64,000 nucleotides of DNA, from NCBI RefSeq assembly GCF_021917145.1, contig NC_061076.1, positions 3,919,486 through 3,983,485 of the forward strand, read 5' to 3'. This DNA is from Hypomesus transpacificus (Eukaryota; Chordata; Actinopteri; Osmeriformes; Osmeridae). The notes beneath the pieces were generated by a model. That model saw only the letters and a list, made by a program, of their open reading frames with translations, searched no databases and had not been told where the DNA came from. Positions 46,212-60,100 of this stretch are shown piece by piece (position 1 is the stretch's first letter; each line of letters opens with the position of its first letter). Both the position numbers and the translations under genes were made by a program.

Positions 46212-48546
46212 TCAGGTCCAGTTTAGCCTGTTTATTGTTGTATTTAATGACAATAGTAATATTTATAGTGCTGCTACATTAACTTTACATTACCGTGTAT
46301 CTTAAACTTGATGTGCAATAACAAAATGTCCTTAACAGTAAATTGTCTTTGAGTGTACAGAATACAGTCTAAGAATGTGTCTTTGATCATTTTAAATGCA
46401 GGTTAAATATTGACACAAAAACTATGAAGAATTGTACATGCACAGCATGTGAAGGGTCTAGTGCTGTTGGAGCATTATGTTATTAAGTCTAGCAGCTCAG
46501 CATATCTATAATGGCCTCATATGAGCAGATAACTGGTTACCAAAGAGTGATCACACATCAATATGGCTTTGTCTATTGATACGCAAATTATATTTCATGA
46601 ATCACAGAGATTAAATTAAGTCCTACCAGTCAGTGAGTTTAGTTATGTATTAGTAGGAAAAGTACAGTGCAAGTCCCCAACTTATGTGGATTCCAGCAAG
46701 TTATTTGTTGGGGGCTAAATATATACATTTGTTTACATGGCATTTTGTTTACATGGACTGAATACAGCTATATAATTGAGGCGAGGCCGCTACAAATAGG
46801 TATACATTTGGCTCAAACTGCCCTTGACCACAGTGAGGCTGAGAGTGGCTGCATACTGGTGAGTTAACCTAATGAGCCATATTCACTTGCCTGACAAAAA
46901 CATACAAATAATTACATAGTAGCTTTGACAGAGGTTCTTGTGTTGTAGATTAGGTTTCTGAATTTCCCTGCGTGGATGAATAGAGTTCTGTCTAATTTAA
47001 TCTAATAAAAGAAATGCTAGAAAGAAAAACAACTAGGCTTGATGGTACGTCTACGTCTTGATGGTCGAAATCTTGACAAAAGAATTGTACCATGTCCATG
47101 TAAGGATAGTTCTTGCACGGTTGAACATTCTAAACGTGAACTTTAAGTATAAACCTTCCATCTGTCTTTAGCAGAACCTATGAGTCTTTATGTAATAATG
47201 AAAGCACTCTCATGTGCCTCTCATACACATTCATCTCATAGACACACATGCCAGATGGGCATATGCCATCAGGTGCATCTTTCTGATATTCTCTGTCAGG
47301 CTTTTTATAGGTCAGGAATGTTCTGCTTTGCATCAAGTAGCACCTATTTATAACAGCCTGCATTCCCAAGATGCTTCAAAGAGCTGGGTGTATTGTACAG
47401 CAGAGGCAGAAGCCATGCCAGCTGTGGGGGTACTTACATAAGCCCTGGACTGACCCTCTGGTGTTCCCAGGTACAGATGCTGGCAGTGACCGTGCTCCAT
47501 TTAGACTTCATCGTTTTCTTAAGGCAGGTCAAGTCATTCATTGGATCGTTGATAAGAGGCCACATGCACACTGTTACCTTTCGCTGTCTCCTACAGCACC
47601 GGGGGGCTCTTGGTGTAGTAAATCAATTACCTGCTTGCTGGCCAAAAGCAACATTCTTCCCCTGGAAGGTAATCGTTGCTATTTTGTTTTCTCTAGTTTC
47701 GAGTCTGCACACAATGCCCTACATCCCAAAATAACTGGTGGTTTTTCTCAAACAGAGCACCATGTTTGGACACGGATGATGAAGTCCTGCATATTCTGGT
47801 TACGAGAGCTTTTTTGCCTCCCTGACGTGATGGGGATGTATGCGTCTCAGCGGGCTGAAGAGGTGAGCTCCTCTGGTCCGCTTCCCCTCATCTGCCCTGA
47901 TCTGAAAACACACTGAAAAGGTGGACACAGCATGTTAAACATGAGATCTAATGAGCCTTTCATGAATAATATGTGAAAACTAGATAACACATTTAACAAC
48001 ATATGGCTAGCATGAATGAATAGCATGAATCAGTTTTGAGTATATTAAAAGCCCCTTGTAGAGTTTGAATGTATTCCTCCTCATACCAGTGGAGGTCAGT
48101 AAAGTGTAACTACTTCTAGTCCTGATACAATTGACAGTCTCCTTACTCTACATCTTGCAGCAGAAATTCAGTTATGAAACCTATCATGCAAAACCTATCA
48201 ATACGTTTTTTTTCTCTAAAATCTACATACATCATTGTCATTGAAATGATTTTAGTTTAACTCCTAACATGTACTGTGTGTATTATCTAACATAGGAAGG
48301 GAAATCCATCACTACACCCATGTCTGTCTGTGGGTGTTGGCATCCATGTCTTCAATCAGACAGCCTCTTCTTACCCATTGAAGATAGCAGCCTTACAGCA
48401 CCCCGACACCAACCGGTACTCTCTACAGCCAACCTCCACACGGTCACCATGGCAACCAGGGGAGGTGACATGCATGTGATAGCCTCAGTCACAGGGGAAT
48501 TCCTCCTGTTAGCGTTGCACTCGCCAACCAGCCACGTCTGCCCAGC

Positions 48547-48571
48547 GGGGGGGGGGGGGGGGGGGGGGGGG
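48547..48571 (+). repeat. run of 25 G
   Basis: An uninterrupted homopolymer, preceded by CCCAGC. Long G runs form quadruplexes and are error-prone in sequencing, so the true length is uncertain. Confidence 0.9.
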
Positions 48572-50315
48572 AGCTCGGCATAACCCCACTCCCTAGCAAC
48601 CGGTTGCTATGCTGTTCAGTTACCATGTGGGGAGTGCCACGCTTTTAGAGTGGGTGGTGATCTAGTGTTAAGTCCACCCAACCCAGATGTACATTAACGG
48701 ATACACTCAGAACGCACGCACACAGGCCTCAAATTTTAGCAATTGTCCTGTCTCTGACAGGGCAGCTAAGCTCTGGCTCAAGGTGACATGACACAAAGTG
48801 AGAGCTTTCTGTGAGAGAATGTTATGGTTCAGTAGATACAGTAACCTCAGCCAACAGTCTTCAAATACCTTTCTCATTTGAAGCCCTCCCAGCCGTTCCA
48901 CATTGAATGTTTTAATAATAATAGAGTTATGTTCCCTACTTAGCAGTGTGAAATGAGGCTGTCAAGAAAACTCTGCATCTATCACTCATTCAGCTAATCA
49001 AACAATCAATAAGTCCACTGTGCCCTTTACAAAGTGTCACGTGCACACACTTGCGACACCTGACCAGTTTAAATGAGAAGGGTGGAATATTCAACAGACT
49101 GGGCTAACGTTTAGCACCACGGAAGACCCAGTCTCAGTCATGTAGCTGATTTGACAGTGATGCCTGGCCCAAATTCCTCCAAACCAAATACAGCAGAACA
49201 GGATAAAACGATTAACAGGATCAATCAGCATGTTCTGGGTTTCTGACAGTGCTTAGCCGCCAGGAGCCAATAGGGGAGATGCTGCCTGGGGCTCACAATA
49301 AGCCTCCTATCTCTTGCCCCCACAAAGGAGGACTCCACCAATGGCATCACAACCCCTTCTGAACCCCAATGTGGCCTCCCTCCCCTCCGCCCTATCAACT
49401 CCCCACCCTCTGATCCGCCTCATTCACCCCCCTGCCCCCCCCTACCTCCCTGCATCCCCTCCACATTCATCCATGTGTAGCTCCAGTCCCGAGTGTGTAT
49501 ACTGCTACAGAACCACAGAACCACAATCTCAACAAGTCATCCTTCATGGGAGTGCGAGGCTTCACACACTGTGGATAGTAGGATACTGGAGGATGTTGGA
49601 AATTTCAGGGTTTTCCAAATATTAGTTTCTCAACCCCCCTGTCCAAACTCTCTCCATATGGCACATGTATTGAGTGGCCCCTTAGTTTGAAACAAGCATC
49701 ATACATCCTGTACATACAGAGAAGGAGTATGCAACCTCCAGTGCTTGCTGTGCCCAGAACACAACGGGGTGTGTTTGTTTATGATCCCCAGCTGCACTGC
49801 ACTGCCACTGTGCTGTTTACTCATGCACCCAAGAGGGGAGCAACATGTAGTTAGCAGAAACAGCAAACGTCTCCACTGTTCCGCCTGGCTGCCTCCTTCC
49901 AGGGGAGGCGTCTTTCACCTCACTCCCCCTCCAGAGAGCAAGATAGAATAAATGAACAGGGTGGGCTAGATTAATAGATAGATGGACAGGAGCGAGATCT
50001 GACATGGAGAAGGGAAGGAAACGGCCTTGCAGAAAGGAAATCCAATTTAGACTATTGAGGGGTTCACAAGGCTAGATACCTGCCCATGGGACAACAAAGC
50101 CAGTCAAAATTGAATTGCTCAAAAATCATTGCGCTTGTGAAGTTAATAATGTGTGCGTAATGGGACAAGGGGTCCAGAGCCTCTGCAGTAAGACTAATCT
50201 GTCCTGTCATCAACACAACCTCACAAACTACCTAATCTCTGTTCTCCTTCCAGATGTGTTTGTTTTGTTCCAGAGGCAGAGGAGTTGGATACATGTTGTA
50301 CATGTGGCTTATGCC

Positions 50316-50367
50316 TGTGTGTGTGTTTGTGTGTGTGTGTGCGTGCACACGCGCGTGTGTGTGTGTG
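50316..50367 (+). repeat. GT microsatellite
   Basis: An imperfect (GT)n with an internal GCACACGCGC interruption, Z-DNA-prone and likely polymorphic. Confidence 0.9.
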
Positions 50368-51152
50368 AGAAAGAGACAGACAGTTAGGGTTCAAAGCCAT
50401 TCACACCAAGGCTTAAAAGCTTCGGTGTTCCATAATAATGTCTCATAACAGTCCCATTGATCTCTTCCCGCTAGAGGCTACATATCTGAGATGATCAACC
50501 AGTTTTGAACCCAAATCCCTATGGTTCAACTTGTCAAACCAAACTGTATAACTTGGAATTATTGAGATTTCCGACAGGTTCATCATCAAGCCAGCACATA
50601 GAAAACGAACCACCTGTGTGACATATGTAGGTGCTGTCTATTATATGCTTGATAATGAGGAAGGTTAATTCAATTTGGCTTCAGGTTGTATTGACGTGGG
50701 AGGAACGGGTTGAAGATCCCTCAAACATCTCATTCTATTTTTCATTAGGACTGCTTTCTCTTCCCACACATCTGAGCAATGACAGTTGTTAGGGCTCTCC
50801 TTAACAAGGCAAATGGGAACCTGTGACCTTCTCAGGTATGAATTGTATTAAGAGGAGCAACTTAAACGGTGAGTCAATGTCAACTGCCTGACGGTGATGG
50901 AATGGCTGTCTGCTGCATGATGGCAGACAGTGTCTCCTGAATAGAGAGGATCCTCCAGGGGATGCTAGTATCAATATACAATCAAGACTGCATGAATTGC
51001 AAAGCTTATACAACCAAATTGAGAAAACGTTCCTCAATTTCACCTGGCAATAGTACATCATTTCAGTCACATCTGTTACGTTCTCTCAGATGAAAAAATG
51101 TATAACGAAAGCCTCAAGACGCAAGGGGGTGTTTTTATAATTATTTTTCATC

Positions 51153-51183
51153 AATCACATCCCAGTGCAGCTGGGATGTGATT
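51153..51183 (+). other. perfect 13-bp hairpin followed by a T run
   Basis: AATCACATCCCAG and its exact inverse flank the loop TGCAG, and the right arm runs into TTTTTTT. There is no known miRNA sequence in it. Bacterial-terminator-like shape has no such meaning here; it could be a small fold-back remnant. Confidence 0.6.
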
Positions 51184-52489
51184 TTTTTATCATGTGGGCT
51201 TTTCTATTTTTTTTTTAATCATAACAAGGCTACCTCTCTTGAGTGTTCCTCTTTTCCATTCTCTCTGTGTGTTCTTTGTTTACAGGTTAGAGTTCAGCTC
51301 ATGATAAAATGAGAGCATATGGAGGTTTGGCTTTCGAGTGCTTTCATAGCACAAAGCTGCAGCCAAAAGCACAGGATTTTTTTACCGGTCGTAACTTTCC
51401 TATTTGGAAAAGGTTTTCAGCCCTACTGAAGGATGTACACATGACTACATGACAATGCATTCATAAAGTGTTTACATTCATTACATTGTATATGAATAAA
51501 CATAAAAGCTTTATTGTCAAGTAGTAATCATACTGCTATATGTTTTAAATGGCATCAATATTGCACCCCTCATGCAGACCTGACACCTGGACTGAAAAGC
51601 AGACAGTCAGCTAAGGCAGCCTCTCACCAAGCCATGAAACTTCCAGGGTCCTTATGCAGCAATTTGGTGTGTGAGGGTGTGTGTGTGTGTGTAAATGATC
51701 CACTTTTGTTAATAAATATCACATCTTTATGTTTACAATACATTTCCACTAAAATGGCACATTGCACACATTGAGCCGGTTTGGGGGACTTCCACAAAGA
51801 TGGACCGGCCACTGACCTTAAGAGGGTTATTGGTTCTGGAAACTCAGTGTTAAAGGATTAAAACCTATCCCTTTCCTTAGGTCATTGGATTGTATGGCAC
51901 TGCTCTCAGCCCTGGCCAGCTAACTGGCCATGGCAACTTATCAATCACATCTGTTAGGCTCTTATTCAATTAAACAGTGGCACTGAACAACTGGGAATTG
52001 AATCTATTTTGTGTTAGGGCTCTTTACTACTTTGTTCACTACTTTGACCATGCACAGTGTCTTCTGAGGCCAGAGCCAAATCTACATCTCTGCATTTGGA
52101 AGAAACAGCAGCTCTTCTTTGTTCTTGTGTTGACACATAAATGACACAGATGGGGGGGAGGGGGGGGCGTGTTTGTAAAAGCTTTGAGGAAACCTGTCAT
52201 GTGACTCATTTGATTCACACAGAATGTGTGGGGTAAGGTACACGATGATTTGGTTGTGTGTGAAAGACTGGTTTGGTGGGTCCACAAGACACACAACAAT
52301 AAGCTGGTGTCTATTTTTGGGGATGGGCTGTGTGTGCAAGTGTATGCAAGTATGTCTGTGTGGGTTTGTATATCTGTGTGGAACTGCAGACCAGCAGAAT
52401 TTCTGTTAACAAAAACATAATATCCATCATTACTCTTTCTCTGGTTTAGAAAAATGGTTCTCCCTTGAAATGATTGCTTAACTCCCAAC

Positions 52490-52778
52490 TAGTGGCAGAT
52501 CTAAGGGGTGGCAAGGGGTGGCAGCTGCCACCCAATAAAAAATACTTGCCACCCCAATCTTCCCATGGAAAAATATTATTTGTACATTACAGAACAATTC
52601 AAGAAATAATATAAATATTAGTGTTTAATTTAAACAACAATGTTATAGCCTAATCATTTACCTTGGGAGTACTGTACCCCCCTACTTTGGGTTTTGATTT
52701 GCTTCCAGGAGGCCACCCAACAACTTCCTTCTGCCACCCCATTGCCACCCCGAATGAAAATCTCTAGATCCGCCCCTG
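52490..52778. mobile_element. hAT-type MITE, 289 bp
   Basis: Flanked by an exact 8-bp duplication, CTCCCAAC (52482-52489 and 52779-52786), the hallmark of hAT insertion. The ends are inverted: TAGTGGCAGATCTAAGGGG on the left against CAGGGGCGGATCTAGAG (reverse complement) on the right, both followed by repeated GGGGTGGCA. It is non-coding and must have been moved by a hAT enzyme elsewhere. Confidence 0.88.
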
Positions 52779-53789
52779 CTCCCAACAACGGATAACCTCC
52801 CATGTACCCCAGGAGATACTGATATGTATATCTATATCTGGTAGCCTGCCTATCTGTCTCTCCTTTACCCTGACTGTCCGGGTCCAGCCTTGTTTGATCA
52901 ATCCTCAGAATGGCCCAGATGTTTGCATTCTCTCTTACATTAAAAGCATTTTTTTGTTGTTGTTGGAAGATGTAATTTCTTATGCCCTTATCACATGTTC
53001 TGATAACATGACCATAAGAAAGTATTAGGAGAGGGAAATGGGATGTATATCGGCATTTGTCATTATAAAACGACTTATCAATTAGGCTACAAACTCCCTT
53101 GTGTGCGCTGCCATTCCTTGTAGTTAAAATAATGTTTGAACTGTAATTGAGATAAGCTCATGTACGAAAGTCATGAGTATGCTAGACAGATACTATCATC
53201 AACCTTATGATAATCTTCAGGACAAGTCACAACATGGATGTGTGATGACCGTGTAGCCAAGAAGATAAGCCATTATTTCTCAAGAATCATAGACAAAACA
53301 ACCCTACAGGCATGTGTTCCTGGTAAAGACGATAGATTAGTAGGATAGTCAACTTGGAATAGCCTGTTCCTTAAGTGACAGGACCCTTTACTGATTCATG
53401 AAGTTTTGCCAGACCCCACCTGCAAAAGCATTTTAATGACTTAGTTTTGTGATAGTCTATATCCTCTAGTGTTGAGGTGTATGGGCTATCCATCAAATGT
53501 GCTTAAATCATTTCCTAAGATTAGATTACATAACATCTTAAATTTCCAATGGAATATAAAGCAAAGACCAGTTGTGGATATGAAGTAAACCTATACGCAC
53601 AGATAGGATATCTTGATGTTACTTAGGCTATTATATGACATGTCATTTTATTTTTAAGTGTGTATGCTACAGCATGAAATGCTAAAAATCCCGTTAACGA
53701 TAGACAACACATTATTGACCTGCATCTTCCCTGTCTGTAGGCTACATTAGGATACAAACGAGGTCGAGCGCCCGCCTCCATAATGTATA

Positions 53790-54189
53790 ATTAAGCACCT
53801 CCCGCCGAAGAAACCTCATGCCACCGTAGAGCACTCGATCAGCACTGTTCGGTCGTGGAATTGAGTAGGTCCCTGGCTGTAGACTGATGCGGTTTCGTTA
53901 GGTACAATTCAGTGCTACGTTTTCTTTTTCTTTGTGTCTATAACTTTACATCAAATTGAAATTTATGTTTTGTTTGGAGGCTGGAGCAGGCGAAGAGGGA
54001 CACTCGCGTGCAGTATCCCATTCAGTCAAGCAACGCTCGGGAAGGCTCTGTTGAGACACAGCTGCCCTCGATAAGCCAGCCAACGGTTGTGTATTAAGCT
54101 CCATTTGCCTTCTCCGGACGTTCAGTTCGGTTGATTGTTGGACATTTCTTGTAACGGGAAATTTACAGGAGTGGAGTAGGAAACGAAAG
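53790..54189 (+). other. probable non-coding first exon and promoter of an unidentified plus-strand gene
   Basis: A TATA-like ATGTATAATTAAG at about 53781-53795, with GC-rich flanks (CGCCCGCC, CTCCCGCCG), precedes about 370 bases without a long frame. These end at ACGAAAG|GTACGTG, a strong splice donor after 54189. A weaker donor, GTTAG|GTACAA, lies near 53900. Composition and donor fit a 5' UTR exon. No coding exon follows within the window, so the gene cannot be named. Confidence 0.45.
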
Positions 54190-57100
54190 GTACGTGCTGT
54201 GTGTTGGCAATGCGCCGTCGTTTTGTTTACACCTTGACGTGATGAGTCCGACCTTACGCCAGGCAGTACTGTTTCCTTGCCAGCTATCCGCAATGAGGTA
54301 TTCTACCCTGGATGGATCTAGTCTAGCTATCTAGCGTTAGTTAACTGCAGTACCAGTGGCTTACCTAACGTTAGTTGTAGCTTTTTGACATTTACCTGTT
54401 TTCTGTCGTCCACATTGCTGCAAATATTCATAGCCATATATAAGAAAATATAGTATGCGCATTTTACTTGTTATTAAGCCTCCAATATATGACGACCATG
54501 TCGCCCGGATAAGCCCAATGTCAAGACTGATTGCTCGGCTTAACCTAGTAGCTGTGTAGCTAGTCTAGGGACGTTTGTAACAGCAGCCTGTCAATACTGC
54601 GTCTATTGTTTCTATAAAGTGCATGGTGATAAAACTCAAATAGTTTTTCGTCACCTTGCATACTATTATAATTGGCCTTGAATCGCTATGCAATAATTGA
54701 ATTATCCCGCACACATTTTAGAGCACGGGTATGGGTTGAGTGGTTTATCTCACACGGCCCATGTTCACTGACGGGATGTAATCATCATTACTCGGCTTAT
54801 CACTTTGCCATTAGTGCCAAGCGGAGGTAGACATGTTCGAATGTCTGACTGTATGACAGGTGAGGTGGAGGAAGCAGGGAAGCAACCACGCTCATGCGGT
54901 GTCTTCATGCAGTTGGCTGGCGTAATGTTCCCTCTACGGGGTTACCATTTGGAAACGTGTCTATCTCGTATTGAAAGGGCTCTGCGGAGCAAACTGCTCT
55001 ATTGGCTAAATGTCGGACAGCTGATATAGTTAGTCAGCATGAATAATTACTACATTGTAATTACACAGACTTTCAATGTAGCCTTAAGAATTGCATTAAA
55101 CCCTAAATATAGCCAGTTCATGATTTTAATACCCTTAAACAGGAAAGTGACTAAGTGGTAGCTAATACAGCAGACCCACTCAACTTAAATAATCACAGTG
55201 GGGCTCGTGCCCAAGGGTGAGATTTTTATGACTGACGCTCAGCCATTTCTACCAAACTTTCATTTACACGCCTTGGGGCAGCTGTGGAAAAGTGATTAGG
55301 GGAATGGATCTGCGGTCTGGGATTGAGGGCTTCAGCAAGGTACTCTACCGCCCAAATTATTTAGCTGTCTCTCTCAGCAGCTTCGTCAGGCAAGCAGGGC
55401 ATCATGATGATGAAATCATCTAGGATTGGGCTGTCTGTCGAGGAAATAACCAAATCATAATTAAGTCCGGCCAATTGATTTAGCGGCTGTGCTGGGGTGG
55501 TTGAATCCTTATGATGAATAGGTCTGGTGGGACCTTACCAAAACAGCAGGCAAGAGGCCATGGTGGTTTATGACATTTACTTACTTTGGAAGCCTAATTC
55601 TGCTTTCTAACCTGTAATGAGTGAAAAGATTTGGAAGAATAAAGGATTTACAGGCTGCAGAGGGAAGCTAATTAGATCTGATGAAGAACAAATGGGATTT
55701 TGGCAACTAGCCTACTTTCATAGTCAGCAGTCCTGAAAATGGTTTGCTATCCTGTTCCTCCAAAACCTTACTGCAGTAGCCAGTTTTGATGCTTCACTAA
55801 TGCAGGCTTCAATGCAGCTCTGGTCAAGGCAGATTTACAGAAAAACACACAGCTCGTCAAAACTAACAAGCTCTTCAGAGGTAAAAAAAAAAAAAACGAA
55901 AAAAGATTTCCCATGATAACTCCAGTCATAGAATCCTTTCGTGTTTCTTTAATTCATAGATGTAACATTTCAGGCTGTTGCCACGGATTTTGATAGCAAT
56001 AATGATGTCAGCAAAAAAAGGCATTTAGGCTGATGTTGTTGCTGTTCCCACTTAGAACTGTCCCATTGAGCAACCACCACTCAGCCCTTTCATGCTTCAC
56101 TCAGTGTGCTTAGGAATGGTTTGGTTAACTGGCAGGCTTAAAGTAATTAAAGCATAAACACAGTTTGCCATACTGATTTTCAGATTCAGGGAATCTTTGT
56201 AAATTCAGAGGGTTTTCTATTGGTGTTTATTTACCTGCTGCATGGCATGCCCAGCAAGTTGCATGCCCAGCAAATCTCACCCTCATCCACCACCATAGCC
56301 TCACCTTCAGTTCCCATTTCAGATATAATCTACCGTGTGTGTGTGTGTGTTTACTGCCTGGCCAATATAAGATAGAAGAAGCAGCATTCATCAACTACAT
56401 GCTACAAACACCTTCCCCTGTCCTTCTCTGACGACTTTGTCGGCTCTTCAGGTGTAAGCATGGCTTAAACTCTTAGGGATCAATCATGCTTCTTGCTCCA
56501 GAACTTGTTTAATGAAATTGCATGAGGTCTTGCTGTCTACTGCGTTACTGTTACCTATTATAGGGTTCATTTTTGAAAGACCAGATACCTTTTTCAAACA
56601 CCAGAAGTCTGCTTCATGTGGCGGTGTGGTTAAGCCTATAACCTCCACCGCAGTGCTTTTATAGCCTACGTCTGAACGGTCTTTGGTCCAATGTTCGTCC
56701 TCTGACTCCTTTATTGCACTCTCGTCTCCTGGCATGTGCTCAGATTATCTGGCTGCTCAGAGGCTCAGCAGCTGCTAGAGTAAACACACAGACTGACCTG
56801 GATGGGATTATCTACAGGCAAATCTGTCTTCAACCTATTGTTCATGAAGACTAAAGCAACTGGGATGAACCTATGACCCCAATGCTGACACATATTTGAT
56901 TGATTGATTTCTTTTGAAGTGGTTATGATATTTGGGAATTTTCATTTGTTCTTGCCAGTAGCCCAATGACACAGGATAGCCTAAATGTTGGTCTGTTTTG
57001 GGGAACATTGGCTTCTAACCGACTTCGCTTTCTGTGCTTGAATTTACCTTGTTTGCCAGAAGCATTACACTGTGAGTTGCCGTGCTAAGCTGAGTGATGT

Positions 57101-60100
57101 AGGGTGGCTCACATGGAAGTTGCAGGTTGGGCTTTCAGATCCATCTAAATGGACTTGCCGTATGTTTGGAAAGCTATTATAGTTATACCAGACAATCTTT
57201 TTCTACAGTGTCTGCAAGGCCTCCTTCAAAGCTGCTCATGTTCAAAGACATGGGGAAAGACATTTGACCTCTCTCACTTTGAACATTGTGTTGAATGGCT
57301 GAATTAACCACAATTGTAGCTGGGGTAGTTATCTTAAACTTAACCACATTAGATCTGTTCTCATCTACTTACCCCATTTAGAAGTTTCTGGAGTAAAGGG
57401 ACTCCTGCCTGCCAGTGTCTGAGAGGTTGTGCGACAGCCCCACTTTCTTGACCCTCAATTACCCACAACCCCCTGCAGGTGGTCTCCCTCTGCGGCTGCC
57501 TGGCGCTTATCTCCTCACCCAGAGGGGGCCAGCAGAACCAATTCTACTACCCACAATCCCTCAGGACACAATTCAGCTGGCCTGGCAGGCAGACTGGAAA
57601 GGACAGGAAGATGTAGAGGAAGAATGCAGTGTGTGAGCTGTGTTGTGTGTGTGTGTGTGTTTGGCATCCTTCAATTTTTCCTCTCATCTAAGCAGCATTC
57701 CTGTAGGCAACTTTTAATTACTTGTCAGAACCACTCAGCTTGGCTAATAACATAAAATACTAACAAGGAGCCTGGATGTTCTGGGGGAGACGAGACCACA
57801 CGTAGGGTTAGGGTGCAGATGGCCTGTTTGCATTGGCTTCACGCGTGTGTGTGCGTGTGTTGGTTAGTGTTTTGTGCCTGTGTGTGTGCTTGTACTGTAT
57901 GTCTTCCGTTTGTTGTTTCTTCTATGTAGGCCATTGCTGATCTGGTCCTTCAGAGCAGAAACAGATGAGCCATTTTGTCGCAACACAGTATTGTTGCCTG
58001 TTTTGAGAACCGATATTGAAACCAGAGTCTCCATCCACAGAGAGAGTGTTTAGATTAGCGAGGTTACCAAAGCACACAGCCAGTGCCCCTCCCCTGCAAT
58101 AATAAGATAAGATCAAAGCCAATCGCTCGTTCACTCCCTGAAGAGTTGCTTAGTGCCACATGAGATGGTGTTTACTAATCATTTAAACATTAGTAATCTC
58201 CCATATTATACCTGGCGAATTTATACTTTCAGGTCACATTTTGTACAAAAAGTCCACACCAGACCGAAGTCCAAGACCACAATGGATGTTAGTTCATGAG
58301 GCTCTGTGTTTGAACTGACTATCGAGCACTTCCTATATTAGACACTATGATCTATGGCTTTTTGATGTGACGGTGTTTACTCAACAACACAAAGACTCTG
58401 CTCAGCTGGGGTACGAAGGGGAAACAACAGCTTTTTGTGAGCGTCAGGCCACCAGGCCTGTTGGAGCATCACAATCTGCAGTTTCAGGATTTATCCTGGA
58501 GAAATACATTTTTCTCTCTGTGTATTTTATGCAGTTGCACAGCAGTTTAATTGAAACGGACGACTGAACAAACAACACAACCACCCAGTATCCACAGCAA
58601 CGTGTCACCCGCTGTGCACCTGGGAGAAGATACATAACAGACATGCCACTCATTCTCACTGGGCCGCATCGTTTGCCTAATGGAGTGGATTTGTCATCCG
58701 TCCTGAATGTTATCAGGGGAGGATGAGTGCAAGCCAACCAGCATCGGGGCTTGTGGACTCGTCGGACAGGGTGGTGATTCAGCCACGTCAATGTGTCACA
58801 GTTTTTCGGCAAGGAGGATGAGGGAAAATAATGGTGATTTAACTTTTTCTGAAATTGAAAAACATCACACTGTGCCTCATTTCCTATGTTTTGCCTACAA
58901 CTGTGGACCAGGAGTACTGGCTGTCATCTAATCCAGCAGCTCCATGACAGGCAGGAGCCTCAAGGAGACCATGGCATCTTTTGTTAACTCCAGACGTAGT
59001 CCGATTCCGCCTGGTCTGTGTTTTGGGAGTGTAATGTGCAGGGCGCCCTAACCATTGTCCTCTCTAAAGATGGGTGAAGGCAGTTTGAACCATTCCTCTC
59101 TCTCCTCGCCCGCCCACTCACCTCTGAGCTCTGTTTCTCATTACAACCCAGGTGGCATGATGCTGTGTGTCGCCCTGGACTCGACAGACGCCATCAAACA
59201 GTATGAATTCATGTTATTCTTAAATGAGAGTGGGCAGTCCACACCCCCTCCCTGTTTGTATTCCTGTCATTGCTCTGTAGGCTGGGAGACAGACATGTAG
59301 GGAGGGACAGAGGGATAGGAAACATCCACAGAAACAGACGTTTCTGGTTGGCCGGCACTGGGAGGACAGTGACCGTTTGTGATGGGCAGTTTGGCCAGAG
59401 GGCTAGAGAGCTCAAAAGCTCGGCTACAATTTTCCCGCTGTTCCAACATGGCTGGCCAGTATTATTAATCTCTGTATTTTCCTTACCATTTCCTAGCCCC
59501 TGTGTCTTTCACCACCAGATACGAGTCCAGAGCCAGCACCACTTCCTGCTTTTGTGAAAGAGAAAGAATGATGAGCTCCATACTTAACTGTTTCTGTGCT
59601 GAAATGCCGCAAACTGCTCCCATAGAAATGGTCTGGTTGAACTCTGAACTCTGCACAAAGGGGATTCAGGGAGGTAACAAAGAAGACAGTTGTCTTTTCG
59701 GCCTCACATCTTTCTCATCAGTAACAGTTGACAGTTATTGCCATTTTTACAACATGTCTGTCCTGTAACCTTTCACCCTGCTTGCCAGAGAGGGTAACAG
59801 ACTTCCATTGTGGTCATTGGCATGTAGAACAAAGGCAAAATATTTGATTGAATAGATTTTGGATTAAATACATTTGAATCCAGACTCATTTAGTTTTGCT
59901 TGATTTCTAAGACTTTTGGTCTATGGTGTATGAACTATGCTTAGTTGTGCTCCAGTAAAATGGTGTAACTGTATCACTAAAATGTTGTCACCTTGACTTA
60001 TACCGACCTTTTAACTTCTCCTTTGAAGATTGTAAGTAAGAAAATAACGCTGTTTTTTTCTGCGAAATGGCAGCTATGGCTCCTCTTTTACAGATCAATG

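Larger units (their letters stand above)
46217..52481. other. intergenic DNA with simple repeats
   Basis: No recognised gene. The longest frame (181 codons, 47371-47916) has no family signature, and its other-frame neighbours are equally open. A C-rich frame at 49314-49625 is low complexity. The stretch contains the poly-G run, a GT microsatellite and the 51153 hairpin, listed separately. Confidence 0.45.

Noticed and set aside
47371-47916. 181-codon plus-strand open frame
   Set aside because: No recognisable domain, no splice or promoter context, and overlapping frames are equally open. Likely chance.
49314-49625. Pro-rich 103-codon frame
   Set aside because: It is produced by a C-rich tract; no family signature or exon signals.
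57780-57820. Short GGTTAGGG string as telomeric repeat
   Set aside because: Only about one unit; not significant.
59055-59300. Ser/Pro-rich frame that could be a coding exon
   Set aside because: No acceptor/donor pair with consistent phase, and no family recognised.
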